Assembly (NCBI GenBank): GCA_964291375.2
Contig: OZ219810.1
Coordinates: 1-64,000, forward strand
Reading direction: 5' to 3'
Source: 3107 sp001483205
GTDB lineage: Bacteria; Pseudomonadota; Alphaproteobacteria; Rhodobacterales; Rhodobacteraceae
DNA length: 64,000 bases
This document shows, one piece after another, positions 25,881-34,813 of this stretch; position 1 is the first letter of the stretch, and each line of letters opens with the position of its first letter. Position numbers and translations under genes: made by a program. The notes under the pieces are model-generated. The model was given only the letters and a program-made list of their open reading frames with translations, was not told the DNA's origin and searched no databases.

Positions 25881-27701
25881 ATGTTCACGATGACAAGCGG
25901 CCAGAAAGACGGGGGCAAAAACGGCGGTGCGCCTGCGCCCTCGGGCGAGCTCAGCGCAAACCTGCAAAGGGTGGAGCAACTCTCGCAACGCCTGATTGCC
26001 GCGCTGTCCCGCCGCAAACCCCACAACCCGGCGCTTGAGGGGCCGGGGCAGGATCTCTATCTGAAGGCCGGGGCGGCGATGTGGGCGCAGATGCTGTCCG
26101 ATCCGGCCCGGATTTACGAACAGCAAATCGGCTATTGGACCAGAACAGTCGCCCAATTCGTCGAGGCACAGCAGGCGCTGACGCAGGATGGCTTCCGGGC
26201 ACCGGAAGAGGATGCGCCTGAGGACCGCCGCTTTTCAAACCCGCTATGGAAGACAAACCCCTATTTCCACTATGTCAGGCGTCAGTATGAGACCAATGCC
26301 GAGGCCCTGCGGCAGGCGGTTTCCGGCATTGAGGGGCTGGAAGAGACCGACCGGCGGCGGCTGACCCATTTCACCCGCCAGATCATTGACCTCATGTCGC
26401 CGACGAATTTTCTTGGCACCAACCCGGATGCGCTGGAACGCGCCGCCGAAACCGGGGGCGAATCGCTGATACGGGGGCTTGAAAATCTGGTCCGCGACAT
26501 TGAGGCGAATGACGGTGATCTGCTGGTTTCGCTGGCGGACAGGCAGGCGTTCAGGGTGGGCGATAACATCGCCTCGACAGAGGGGCATGTGGTGTTCCGC
26601 AACCGGATGCTGGAGCTTATCCGCTATGCGCCGCGCACCGAAACGGTTCACCGGGTGCCGCTGATCATCTTTCCCCCCTGGATCAACAAGTTCTACATTC
26701 TCGACCTCAGACCGGAAAGTTCGCTGGTGCGCTGGATCGTCGAACAGGGCTATACGCTGTTTGTCGTCAGTTGGGTGAACCCGGATGAAACCTATGCCGA
26801 TGCCGGGTTGGAAACCTATGTCGAAGAGGGGTATCTGGCGGCGCTTGATGAGGTGAAGCGCCAGACCGGAGAGGCGCAAGTCAACGCCGTCGGCTATTGC
26901 ATTGCAGGCACGGTTCTTGCGCTGACGCTGGCGCTGCTCAGGCGGCGCGGCGACAAATCGGTCAGAAGCGCCACCTTCCTGACCACGCTGACCGATTTCC
27001 GGGATCAGGGGGAGTTCACGGTCTTTCTTCAGAATGACTTCGTTGACGGGATTGAGGCGCAGGTGCAGGCAGACGGGATTCTGAAAGCCTATTTCATGTC
27101 GCGCACCTTTTCCTTTCTGCGGGCAAATGATCTGGTCTATGCGCCCGCGATCCGGCGCTACATGCTGGGAGAGACGCCCCCGGCCTTTGATCTGCTCTAC
27201 TGGAACGGTGACGGCACGAACCTGCCGGGCCGCATGGCCATCGACTATCTGCGCGGCCTGTGTCAGCAGAACCGGTTCGCGCGCGAGGGGCTGACGATTC
27301 TGGGCGAACGGCTGAGCATGCGCGATGTCACGGTTCCGGTTTGCGCCGTTGCCTGCGAAACCGATCACATCGCCCCGTGGATGGCCAGTTTTGACGGCAT
27401 CAGGCAGTTCGGCGCGCGCTCGAAAACCTTTATCCTGTCGCAATCGGGCCATATCGCCGGTATCATCAACCCGCCGTCGAAGGGCAAATACGGGCATTAC
27501 ACGTCTGACGCCCCGATCAGGGACGCCGGGGATTGGCGCGCGGGTGCCGCCTTTCACGACAGGTCATGGTGGCCGCGCTGGGGGGCGTGGCTGTCGCGGC
27601 GATCCGGCAGGCGGATTCCGGCGTGCGACCCCGGCGATTATGCCCCCCCGCCCCTGTGCCCCGCGCCGGGAACCTATGTGCATTCCGGCCCTGGGCAGTG
27701 A
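25881..27701 (+). CDS. phaC: class I poly(3-hydroxyalkanoate) synthase PhaC
   Basis: This 606-residue cytosolic, granule-associated enzyme polymerises 3-hydroxyacyl-CoA. The nucleophile Cys340 is in AVGYCIAGTVLALTLAL (lipase-like G-x-C-x-G), and the C-terminal histidine block is SQSGHIAGIINPPS. The N-terminal domain contains NPYFHYVRRQYETNAEAL and DLMSPTNFLGTNPDALERA, both class I features. ATG 25881 is used here; ATG 25890 is an alternative. The divergent depolymerase, downstream phasin and phaR complete the storage-polymer locus. Confidence 0.95.
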   Translation: MFTMTSGQKDGGKNGGAPAPSGELSANLQRVEQLSQRLIAALSRRKPHNPALEGPGQDLYLKAGAAMWAQMLSDPARIYEQQIGYWTRTVAQFVEAQQALTQDGFRAPEEDAPEDRRFSNPLWKTNPYFHYVRRQYETNAEALRQAVSGIEGLEETDRRRLTHFTRQIIDLMSPTNFLGTNPDALERAAETGGESLIRGLENLVRDIEANDGDLLVSLADRQAFRVGDNIASTEGHVVFRNRMLELIRYAPRTETVHRVPLIIFPPWINKFYILDLRPESSLVRWIVEQGYTLFVVSWVNPDETYADAGLETYVEEGYLAALDEVKRQTGEAQVNAVGYCIAGTVLALTLALLRRRGDKSVRSATFLTTLTDFRDQGEFTVFLQNDFVDGIEAQVQADGILKAYFMSRTFSFLRANDLVYAPAIRRYMLGETPPAFDLLYWNGDGTNLPGRMAIDYLRGLCQQNRFAREGLTILGERLSMRDVTVPVCAVACETDHIAPWMASFDGIRQFGARSKTFILSQSGHIAGIINPPSKGKYGHYTSDAPIRDAGDWRAGAAFHDRSWWPRWGAWLSRRSGRRIPACDPGDYAPPPLCPAPGTYVHSGPGQ

Positions 27702-27748
27702 CGACAGGGGAAAAAATCACACCAAAGGCGCGAAAGGGGCTTGCAATG

Positions 27749-27759
27749 CTGCAATGCAG
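27749..27759. promoter_or_regulatory. PhaR-type operator upstream of phaP
   Basis: CTGCAATGCAG fits CTGC-N3-GCAG and sits within a longer TGC-rich tract (27743-27777) that includes another GCTGCAC. It lies 75 bases before the phaP ATG. This matches the known repression of phasin genes by PhaR until granules titrate it away. Confidence 0.75.
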
Positions 27760-27834
27760 CATATAAGTATGCTGCACACGCGAAATTCCGTGGGATCACT
27801 CCTTCCCCCACCCCCACGGATCAGGAGATACAAG

Positions 27835-28278
27835 ATGGCTAAGGCACAACAAGACTTCGCGAAAGTCATGCAGGACATGCTGGGCGCGTTCCCGGTAGAC
27901 ACCAAAGCCGTTCACGACGCCTTCAGATCGCAGGCGTTGCTGGGCGAAAAGATGTCCAGGGTCGCCCTGGACGCCGCCGAGAAATCCGCCGAGATTTCTT
28001 CTAAATGGACCAAAGACACGATCACCAGACTGGGCAATGTGTCCACCGTCAAGGACGAACCGGCTGAATACGGCAAGTCGGTAACCGAGTTCGCCTCGGC
28101 CTCTGCCGAGATGGCTGCCGAGAATATGGCCGCCTTTGCCGAGATCGCCCGCAAGGTGCAGATGGAAACGGTCGAGCTGGTTCTGGCCGCTGGCAAGGAA
28201 ATCGGTGACGACGCGACCGCGACCTTCAGGAAAGCCAGCAACGACGCTGCCAAAACCGTGAAAGCGGCTGCCAAGTAA
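27835..28278 (+). CDS. phaP: phasin PhaP
   Basis: The start ATG 27835 (MAKAQQDFAKVMQDML) follows AGGAGA at 27823-27828; longer in-frame upstream codons overlap phaC and the operator. The 147-residue, Ala-rich, amphipathic helical protein (EFASASAEMAAENMAAFAEI) has the length and composition of granule-coating phasins. It should coat PHB granules and set their size. It is followed by a strong terminator, so it forms its own transcription unit between phaC and phaR. Confidence 0.9.
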   Translation: MAKAQQDFAKVMQDMLGAFPVDTKAVHDAFRSQALLGEKMSRVALDAAEKSAEISSKWTKDTITRLGNVSTVKDEPAEYGKSVTEFASASAEMAAENMAAFAEIARKVQMETVELVLAAGKEIGDDATATFRKASNDAAKTVKAAAK

Positions 28279-28331
28279 GGCGGGCGGCAGGGATTGCGGC
28301 GCACTTCCTCCCCCCCGCACGCCGCATGTTT

Positions 28332-28364
28332 TGGCGGGCCCTTGTGGCCCGCCATTTTTCTTTT
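28332..28364 (+). terminator. rho-independent terminator of phaP
   Basis: A perfect 9-bp stem, TGGCGGGCC (28332-28340) and GGCCCGCCA (28346-28354), with a five-base loop is followed by TTTTTCTTTTCTT on the plus strand. Confidence 0.85.
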
Positions 28365-28420
28365 CTTGCATTTATACACCGCTGTCCTAATCTCTGTCGC
28401 ACTGCATGGGGGGATGGGTT

Positions 28421-28993
28421 TTGGCCGATACCGACAGACCGCTCTTGATCAAACGCTACGCCAGTCGCAGGCTGTATAACACCGAAAGCAGCGATTATGT
28501 GACGCTGGAGGACATCGCGGGCTTTATTCGCGCGGGCCGTGATGTGAAAATCGTTGACCTGAAAACCGGGGATGACCTGACCCGGCAATATCTGCTTCAG
28601 ATCATTGCCGAGCACGAAAGTCGTGGCGAGAACGTGTTGCCGATCAATGTGCTGACGGACCTCGTGCGCAGTTATACGTCGCAGGCGCAAAGCGTGGTGC
28701 CGGAGTTTCTGGCCATGTCGTTCGAGGTCTTGCGCGATGGTCAGAGCCGGATGATCGAGAACCTGGGCGCGATGACCCCGATGGTGAACATGCCGGGGTT
28801 CGAGGCAATGAAGGCGCAGCAAGAGGCGTTTATGAAGGCGATGACCGGGGCCTGGATGACGCCGCCGCCGGAAACCCGCGCACCTGCCACCCCGCCGCCG
28901 CCCTCGGGCAATGGGGAGGCAAGCGGGGAATTGCAGGAAATTCGCGAACAACTGGCCGAACTGCAATCCAAGCTGTCAAAGCTCAGCGAATAA
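28421..28993 (+). CDS. phaR: polyhydroxyalkanoate synthesis repressor PhaR
   Basis: The conserved N-terminal DNA-binding domain reads LLIKRYASRRLYNTESSDYV, followed by DIAGFIRAGRDVKIVDLKTG and the PHB-accumulation domain (LLQIIAEHESRGENVLPINV). The likely start is TTG 28421 (190 residues, ADTDRPLLIKRY); ATG 28406 is an alternative that adds five residues. The C-terminal part is Pro-rich, then a short coiled coil (LQEIREQLAELQSKLSKL). PhaR represses phaP and other pha genes and is released by binding PHB. The 3' end overlaps the convergent permease gene by 11 bases. Confidence 0.9.
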   Translation: MADTDRPLLIKRYASRRLYNTESSDYVTLEDIAGFIRAGRDVKIVDLKTGDDLTRQYLLQIIAEHESRGENVLPINVLTDLVRSYTSQAQSVVPEFLAMSFEVLRDGQSRMIENLGAMTPMVNMPGFEAMKAQQEAFMKAMTGAWMTPPPETRAPATPPPPSGNGEASGELQEIREQLAELQSKLSKLSE

Positions 28994-29810
28994 TCCGCAG
29001 GCGCAGCTTCAGCCTTTGCCGCCGGTCTTGCGGCAGATGGCGGTTGAGCCGCCTGTTCACGACGGCGCAGACCCCGATCACCGCCAGCGTCAGCAGAATG
29101 AAGTAACCGGCCAGAATCGGGTAGGGCACGAAGGGGTTGAAGGTCTTGTCGGCAAAGTAATTGGCGTAATAGAGCGCATCACCCTTTTGCTGCCAAGCCG
29201 GAAAGCCCGAAAAGAACACCAGCGTCGTGGCGTGGAACAGGAATATCGCCTCGTTGGTATAGGCGGGCCAGGCAAGCCGCAGCATCGTCGGCCAGATGAC
29301 GCGCCGGAACCGCGGCCAGCCCGTCAGCCCGTAGGCGTCGGCGGCCTCGATGTCGCCCCTGGGAACGGACTGAAGCGCGCCGTGAAAGATTTCCGCGCTA
29401 TAGGCGGCGGTGTTGAGGAAAAGCACGACCAACGCCCCCAGCCAGGCGCTGGTGAACCAGTCGAACGCGCCCCTGAACGACACCCCCGCGATCTCTGTAT
29501 TGTTCAGCGTGATGAAGAAGAAATAGGCCAGAAAGAACTGGATGAACAGCGGCGAGCCGCGAAAGACGAAGACAAACCATTCTGCCGGTTTGCGCAGCCA
29601 AGGGGCCGGGCTGGCCTTACCAAGCGCCACCCCTGTCGCCAGAAAAAACCCGAAACACAGCGCCAGCGCCCCGAAATAGACATTCCAGATCAGGCCCGAT
29701 CCGATCAGGGTGAATTGCTGGCACAGGGTGAAATCATCCCGTGGCAACAGGCGTTCGCCATAGCCGACAGAGCGCAGGGCATAGTCCTGTATGGTCTGCC
29801 AGCAGCTCAT
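28983..29810 (-). CDS. polar amino-acid ABC transporter permease (HisM/ArtM type)
   Basis: The 275-residue permease starts at ATG 29810, overlapping the stop of the preceding permease (TGATG). About five to six hydrophobic segments are seen. The family EAA-like loop reads GALQSVPRGDIEAADAYGLT, and FRGSPLFIQFFLAYFF is the conserved segment of HAAT-family permeases. With the neighbouring permease it would form the membrane channel of an importer for polar or basic amino acids. It is the last gene of a four-gene minus-strand operon. Confidence 0.85.
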   Translation of the reverse strand: MSCWQTIQDYALRSVGYGERLLPRDDFTLCQQFTLIGSGLIWNVYFGALALCFGFFLATGVALGKASPAPWLRKPAEWFVFVFRGSPLFIQFFLAYFFFITLNNTEIAGVSFRGAFDWFTSAWLGALVVLFLNTAAYSAEIFHGALQSVPRGDIEAADAYGLTGWPRFRRVIWPTMLRLAWPAYTNEAIFLFHATTLVFFSGFPAWQQKGDALYYANYFADKTFNPFVPYPILAGYFILLTLAVIGVCAVVNRRLNRHLPQDRRQRLKLRLRIIR

Positions 29811-30691
29811 CAGGCAGCCCTTTCCCGCGTATCCGCCCCGACGGTGGCCTGCCCGTGGGTCAGGCGCGCCATCAGCCGGTCGAGAATGATCTCGCTCACT
29901 CTGGTCAGCAGCAGATAGAAGACCAGAAGCGCAAGGAAATACCACATCCGCCAATCACCATGGGGATAATCGCTGAATCTGGCGGTCTTGGAGCCCCCCA
30001 ACTCGCGCGCCCAGTAAACGATGTCCTCAACTCCTAACAGGAACAAAAGCGGCGTGGATTTCACAAGCAGCATCCACAGGTTTGACAATCCGGGCAGGGC
30101 GTAGACCCACATCTGGGGGACGGTGATCCGCCGGAACACCTGCCGCCGCGACATGCCGTAAGCCTCTGCCGTTTCCGTCTGCGCGCGGGGGACCGCCCGC
30201 ATCGCCCCGGACAGCACATTGGCGGCAAAGGCCCCGAAGACAATCGCAAAGGTCAGAACCGCAAGGGCAAAGCCGTATATCTCGTGCATCCATTGCGGCG
30301 CGGTCGAAAGCGGCAGTTTGGCGGCGGCACAGACCACGAAATCATTGCCCTGCCGGACGGCCTCTGACCAGTCGGGGCATTTGACCTTGTGCCGGACCCA
30401 CTCGAAGGCCTGATCAAGCGCGATGACGAAGAACAGGAAAAAGGCAATGTCCGGCACACCGCGCACGATTGAGGTATAGGCCAGCCCCAGCCAGCGCAAC
30501 GGCGGGATGCGCGACCGCGCCGCCACCGCGCCCCCGAAACCGAACAACAGCGCTGTCGGGGCGGTGACCAGCAAAAGCGCCATCACGGTCAGGAACGACA
30601 AATAAAAGGCCATGTGCTTGCCTGTGGTCAGGTAGCACGACAGCCAGGTCAGGCCGGACAGCGTATCAGGATCGGCGCAATAGGGCAGCAT
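29810..30691 (-). CDS. polar amino-acid ABC transporter permease (HisQ/ArtQ type)
   Basis: A 293-residue integral membrane protein with the HAAT permease motifs SIVRGVPDIAFFLFFV near the second helix and GAMRAVPRAQTETAEAYGMS as the ATPase-docking loop. It is longer than typical HisQ proteins because of a loop between helices (KVKCPDWSEAVRQGNDFVVC), which may lie in the periplasm. It lies between the substrate-binding protein gene and the second permease gene. Confidence 0.85.
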   Translation of the reverse strand: MLPYCADPDTLSGLTWLSCYLTTGKHMAFYLSFLTVMALLLVTAPTALLFGFGGAVAARSRIPPLRWLGLAYTSIVRGVPDIAFFLFFVIALDQAFEWVRHKVKCPDWSEAVRQGNDFVVCAAAKLPLSTAPQWMHEIYGFALAVLTFAIVFGAFAANVLSGAMRAVPRAQTETAEAYGMSRRQVFRRITVPQMWVYALPGLSNLWMLLVKSTPLLFLLGVEDIVYWARELGGSKTARFSDYPHGDWRMWYFLALLVFYLLLTRVSEIILDRLMARLTHGQATVGADTRERAA

Positions 30692-30782
30692 TCAGTGTTC
30701 GCGTGGCGCAGGACAACGGGCAGGCGCGGGCGGTCCTTTGCCCGCACCACCGCGCTGCCCGCGCCTCTTGCGTCTTGTCCGC

Positions 30783-31502
30783 TCAGTAGGGACCAGTGCG
30801 ACCTTCAAACCATTTCTCGATCAGGGCGTTCAGGCTGCCGTCCGCCTTCATCGCGGTGATGGCGGCGTCGAATTTGGCCCGCAGTTCGGTATCGCTCTCG
30901 CGAAGGCCCATGCCGATGCCGCCCCCGATGGCAACATCTTCGCCAACCAGCATCAGGCCGTCATCCTCGGCGGCGAACGGCTCCAGAAACGCTTTGTCGG
31001 CCAGCACCGCGTCGGCCTCGCCATTGCGCACGGCGGCGATGGTTTCATCCGGCGTGGCAAATTCGACCAGCGTCGCGCCGCTGGCGGCGACATGACCGGC
31101 CTGGATGGTGCCGACCTGCGCCGCGATGACGCCACCGGTCAGATCGGCACTGTCGGACGCCGCCAGATAAGCGGACGGATCGGGCGGAAAGTATTCCTGG
31201 GTGAAGTCGATGACTTCATCGCGCTCGGGCGTGATCGACATGCCCGCGATGATGGTGTCATAGTTGCCGGACACCAGGTTGGGGATGATCGAATCCCAGT
31301 CATTGGTGACCCATTCGCAGGTCAGCCCGGCGCGTTCGCACAGGGCGTCGCCCACGTCGCGTTCAAAGCCGTCAACCTCGCCCGCGTCGTTGAGGAAGTT
31401 ATAGGGGGGATAGGCACCTTCGGTTCCCATGCGAACGGTTTGCGCCAGGGCCGGGCCAGAGGTCAGGGCCAGAAGCGCGGCAATCGCGATTGGTGTTTTC
31501 AT
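30783..31502 (-). CDS. amino-acid ABC transporter substrate-binding protein
   Basis: A 239-residue periplasmic protein with a signal peptide (MKTPIAIAALLALTSGPALA). The mature part starts with VRMGTEGAYPPYNFLNDAGE, the ligand-binding signature of the type 3 solute-binding family, followed by GFERDVGDALCERAGLTCEW and DTIIAGMSITPERDEVIDFT. These resemble lysine/arginine/ornithine- or octopine-binding proteins, but the ligand is not proven. The gene follows the ATPase gene in the same operon. Confidence 0.85.
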   Translation of the reverse strand: MKTPIAIAALLALTSGPALAQTVRMGTEGAYPPYNFLNDAGEVDGFERDVGDALCERAGLTCEWVTNDWDSIIPNLVSGNYDTIIAGMSITPERDEVIDFTQEYFPPDPSAYLAASDSADLTGGVIAAQVGTIQAGHVAASGATLVEFATPDETIAAVRNGEADAVLADKAFLEPFAAEDDGLMLVGEDVAIGGGIGMGLRESDTELRAKFDAAITAMKADGSLNALIEKWFEGRTGPY

Positions 31503-31535
31503 GCTGGTTTCTCCTTGTTGGGGTTGGGTTTGGGG

Positions 31536-32315
31536 TCATGCCGCCGCGGCGGCGCTCAGAAACTGCTGTAAGCGGCGGGTCTTAGGGGCCTCAAGAAGCT
31601 CGGAGGGCGGGCCTTCCTCTTCAATCCGACCCTGATGAAGGAAAATGACATGGCCGGAAACGTCCGCCGCCATCCGCATGTCATGGGTGACGATCAGCAT
31701 AGTCCGGCCTTCGCCCGCCAGCGCCCTGATCACCCGGACGACCTCTTGCTCCAGCTCAGGATCAAGCGCCGAGGTGGGTTCGTCGAACAACAGTGCCCTC
31801 GGTTCCATGCACAGCGCCCGGGCAATCGCCGCGCGCTGTTGCTGGCCACCGGACAACTGCGCCGGGTAAGCGTCGCATTTGTCGCCGATGCCGACCTTGG
31901 TCAGATAAGCGCGCGCGCTTGCCTCGGCCTCTTCCCGGTCGCGCTTCAGAACGGTGACGGGGGCTTCGGTTACGTTTTGCAGGACGGTCATGTGGGACCA
32001 GAGGTTGAATTGCTGAAAGACCATCGACAGGTTGGTGCGGATGCGGATCAGTTGCGCCCTGTCAGCGGGGTGGCGGCGCGCGCCCTCGCCCCGCCACTCT
32101 ACCGGTTCGCCCTCGAACAGAACCTCGCCCCGCTGGCTGTTCTCAAGCAGGTTGCAGCATCTGAGGAGGGTTGATTTGCCCGATCCCGATGAGCCAATCA
32201 GCGTCACCACGTTGCCTTTGCGGGCACTGAGGCTGACACCGCGGAGCACCTCAAGCCTGCCATAGGCCTTGTGCAGGTCGCGAATTTCGATGACGGGCGG
32301 GGCGGGGTCTGTCAC
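31536..32315 (-). CDS. amino-acid ABC transporter ATP-binding protein (HisP type)
   Basis: A 259-residue ATPase with Walker A GSSGSGKST, signature LSGGQQQRAAIARAL, Walker B ALLFDEPTSALDPEL and the switch region IVTHDMRMA. The extended insert after the Walker A region (EPVEWRGEGARRHPADRAQL) is characteristic of HisP/OccP subfamily proteins. It is the first gene of the ATPase, binding protein, permease, permease operon. Confidence 0.9.
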   Translation of the reverse strand: MTDPAPPVIEIRDLHKAYGRLEVLRGVSLSARKGNVVTLIGSSGSGKSTLLRCCNLLENSQRGEVLFEGEPVEWRGEGARRHPADRAQLIRIRTNLSMVFQQFNLWSHMTVLQNVTEAPVTVLKRDREEAEASARAYLTKVGIGDKCDAYPAQLSGGQQQRAAIARALCMEPRALLFDEPTSALDPELEQEVVRVIRALAGEGRTMLIVTHDMRMAADVSGHVIFLHQGRIEEEGPPSELLEAPKTRRLQQFLSAAAAA

Positions 32316-32412
32316 GGGTGGCAGCCATGGTTTCGGGTGTCAGAGGGCAGTAGTCCCCAAAACATGGATAATTGCAATGGATAATCTGGGCCGGTGTGGG
32401 GGAAACCGGCTG

Positions 32413-32793
32413 TCAGTCATGCGCTGCCTTCCACGCCTTGATGAAATCCGAATGCAGAACTATCGTGTCGCCTTCTCTTTCATACCACCCGCCTTTATCC
32501 GGCTTAGGCACAGGGCCGTTACCTTCGCCATGAATCGCTGTGGTCACATTTGCCAAGATTCCCCCAAAGCCGTTTTCAACGCCTTTTTCCTTGAAGGGTT
32601 CTTTATTCTGCCACTTCTGCTCCATCCACTTTATGGCCTTATTCCGGTCTACACGTGCATTATTCTTGGGCACAGACGCATTGTCGACCATATAGTTAAG
32701 CGTGTCTTCAATGTAGCCATGGTATTTCAGACCCGGCCGCTCACGAATATAGCAGTGAATCGTGCCAAAACATTCATCCAGATTGATCAACAT
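32413..32793 (-). CDS. small hypothetical protein, AT-richer than its neighbours
   Basis: ATG 32793 (MLINLDECFGTIHCYIRERP) follows GAGG within AAGAAAGAGGATAAT, giving 126 residues; an upstream in-frame ATG at 32877 is less convincing. The protein is hydrophilic, with no signal peptide or membrane segment and lysine-rich stretches such as AIKWMEQKWQNKEPFKEKG. Codon use has many A/T third positions, unlike the surrounding genes, so recent acquisition is likely. I do not recognise the family. It stands between the amino-acid transporter and the PhnD-like gene, with no obvious functional link. Confidence 0.55.
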   Translation of the reverse strand: MLINLDECFGTIHCYIRERPGLKYHGYIEDTLNYMVDNASVPKNNARVDRNKAIKWMEQKWQNKEPFKEKGVENGFGGILANVTTAIHGEGNGPVPKPDKGGWYEREGDTIVLHSDFIKAWKAAHD

Positions 32794-32877
32794 ATTATCC
32801 TCTTTCTTGTTAAGCGATATGCGATGTGCGTAACTGTATATACCGATTTCGGATTCGCCGCAACTATATCCCGGCAA

Positions 32878-33633
32878 TCAATCCTGCGGTTGCGGCGCAT
32901 CCGGGCCGGGCGGCGTCGGGACGGCAAGATAGGCTGCCTCGGGCACCCGCACAACCCCACAGAGTGCAAGCGTCTCGCGATCCGCCGCCGACAGGTCACC
33001 GATGGCACCAGAGACCGCCCCGAACAGAGCGCCCGCATCCCGGTCAGGTGCACAGATATAGGGCAGTGCCGGGGTTGGCCCGGTCTCTGCCACCGGTTTC
33101 AGGCCAGCCGTCCACTCATGGTCGCGGCGCAGGAACTGCCAGCTCAGCGCATCAAGGGCGGCAAGATCGGCCCGGCCTTGCAAAACCGCCCGCGCAGACC
33201 CTTCGTGCCCCCCGGTGCAGACAAGCGGCCCGAACGAAAGGCCGATCCGGCCCGCGTGATGGCGCGGCGCGGCCCAGCCCGATTGCGACAGCGCGTCATT
33301 ATAGGCAAAGCGCGCCCGGTCGAAATCGGCAAGGCAGGTGCGGGGGTCATCGGCGCGGGCGACGAAAACGCTTCGGTAGTATCCCGGCGGGCACCCGTCG
33401 AGACCATGGTCAGGCGTGCCGATCAGCGCCACCTTTCCCGCCAGATGCGCCCGGAACGGATAGCCGCATGTCTGCGACAGCAACAGGTCGGGCCGCCGCC
33501 AGCCCTGATCCGGCGCAATGTCGCGGTTCAGGCGTCGGGGGCCGTATCCCAGCCGCGCCCGAATTGCCGCCCACAACCTGTCATTCGCCGCCCGGTTTGA
33601 CGGCGTATCATACATGCTAAGCTGGGCAATCAT
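32878..33633 (-). CDS. PhnD-like periplasmic-binding-fold protein
   Basis: A 251-residue protein beginning MIAQLSMYDTPSNRAANDRL. The pattern PDLLLSQTCGYPFR, followed by PGYYRSVFVARADDP and AALDALSWQFL, is that of phosphate/phosphonate-type (PhnD) binding proteins. No signal peptide is seen. Either the true start lies elsewhere, or the protein works in the cytoplasm as some uncharacterised PhnD-like proteins may. No ABC partners are adjacent. The 5' end overlaps the stop of the TerB-like gene by four bases, so they are one transcript. Confidence 0.7.
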   Translation of the reverse strand: MIAQLSMYDTPSNRAANDRLWAAIRARLGYGPRRLNRDIAPDQGWRRPDLLLSQTCGYPFRAHLAGKVALIGTPDHGLDGCPPGYYRSVFVARADDPRTCLADFDRARFAYNDALSQSGWAAPRHHAGRIGLSFGPLVCTGGHEGSARAVLQGRADLAALDALSWQFLRRDHEWTAGLKPVAETGPTPALPYICAPDRDAGALFGAVSGAIGDLSAADRETLALCGVVRVPEAAYLAVPTPPGPDAPQPQD

Positions 33634-34073
33634 CCCTGCGCTTTCTGAACCCGCTGGCGGGCGCGGGCGCTGTCGCGGTCATTCACGCCCAACAGGTTGG
33701 CCAAAAGCCGCAACTCTGCGTCTTCCTCGTGATCCCGTGTGCCGTCGGCAAGGACGATCGACCACAGCGCTTCGATGACGGCGGTGCGGTCCTCATAGGC
33801 AACCGCTTGTTTGATGGCGCGGGTGAAGCGCACCGTATCCGGCGCTTCGCTTTCCAGCGTTTCGGCCTGTTGGCGGAGCGCGGCGGCCTCTGTCGCCGAC
33901 AGACCGTGGCGGCGGGCCAGCACCCGGTCGATCCGGTCGATCTCGTCGGCATGATATTCACCGTCCGCCCGTGCGATGCGCACCATCAGCGCGGCCAGCG
34001 CCAGGCGGGCCTCGCCAGCGCTCAGCGGATCGGGTTGCGGGGCCGTGAGGCGGTTCAGGAACTGTCCGAACAT
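33630..34073 (-). CDS. TerB-like (tellurite resistance B / DjlA N-terminal) family protein
   Basis: From ATG 34073 (MFGQFLNRLTAPQPDPLS) there are 147 residues, all alpha-helical. The TerB pattern is present: ALAALMVRIARADGEYHADE with acidic metal-binding residues, then ALWSIVLADGTRDHEEDAEL in the second half, forming two EF-hand-like acidic repeats. Single TerB-domain proteins are thought to sense metals or stress at the membrane. A longer frame to 34154 exists but lacks similarity. The downstream PhnD-like gene overlaps it by four bases. Confidence 0.75.
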   Translation of the reverse strand: MFGQFLNRLTAPQPDPLSAGEARLALAALMVRIARADGEYHADEIDRIDRVLARRHGLSATEAAALRQQAETLESEAPDTVRFTRAIKQAVAYEDRTAVIEALWSIVLADGTRDHEEDAELRLLANLLGVNDRDSARARQRVQKAQG

Positions 34074-34222
34074 TCTGCGAATATAGACCGGTTGGGCGGG
34101 CCTGCCAATGGGTTGGGTTTCCGGTGGGGGCGAGTGGCGCTTGGCTGGCGGCACAAAGCCGGTTATGTTGCGCCCGAAAAGGCAAAAAACCCCAGCCGGG
34201 CAAACATCATCGGAGGCGTCAG

Positions 34223-34813
34223 ATGCGCCGCGGCCTGCTCTACCTGTTCATTCTGTCGCTGGCCTGTCTGTCCCCGGTCCCCGGCCCGGCACCGCTCGCC
34301 GCCGCACCCGCCGATTACCTGCTCGACAAGGAACGCTCCTCGGTCAGCTTCACATACCGGTTCGGCGACGCCCCGTCACGCGGCTCGATGCCGGTAGAGG
34401 CCGCCCGCATCCGTCTCGACCCCCGGAACATCGCCAATTCCAGCGTCAGCGTGACCCTTCGGGCGGACCGCGCAGAGGCGGGGTTTTTCCTCACCAACCG
34501 GATCATACGCGGGTCGGGGGTGCTTGACGCCCGCGCCCATCCGCTGATTCGTTTCGAGAGCACGCGCATTCTCGGCACCCTGTCCGACGCCGTGGTCGAG
34601 GGCAACGTGACCATCCGGGGTGTGACCCGCCCCATGACCCTGAACGCGCGGCTGTTCCGGCCGAAAGGCTCTGACCCCGGTGATCTGTCCCGCCTGTCGA
34701 TCCGTCTGACCGGCGCGTTCAACCGCAGGGACTTTGGCGCGGACGGCTATTCGGCGCTGGTGGGCGATGAGATCGGCCTGCGGATTGTGGTGCGGCTGGA
34801 ACGGTCCGAATAG
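34223..34813 (+). CDS. YceI family periplasmic protein
   Basis: ATG 34223 lies about seven bases after CGGAGG. The 196-residue product has a signal peptide (LYLFILSLACLSPVPG) and the YceI/lipocalin-like fold: YLLDKERSSVSFTYRF, FESTRILGTLSDAVVEGNVT, IRGVTRPMTLNARLF and FNRRDFG. YceI proteins bind isoprenoid lipids in the periplasm. The orientation is opposite to the TerB-like gene. Confidence 0.85.
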   Translation: MRRGLLYLFILSLACLSPVPGPAPLAAAPADYLLDKERSSVSFTYRFGDAPSRGSMPVEAARIRLDPRNIANSSVSVTLRADRAEAGFFLTNRIIRGSGVLDARAHPLIRFESTRILGTLSDAVVEGNVTIRGVTRPMTLNARLFRPKGSDPGDLSRLSIRLTGAFNRRDFGADGYSALVGDEIGLRIVVRLERSE

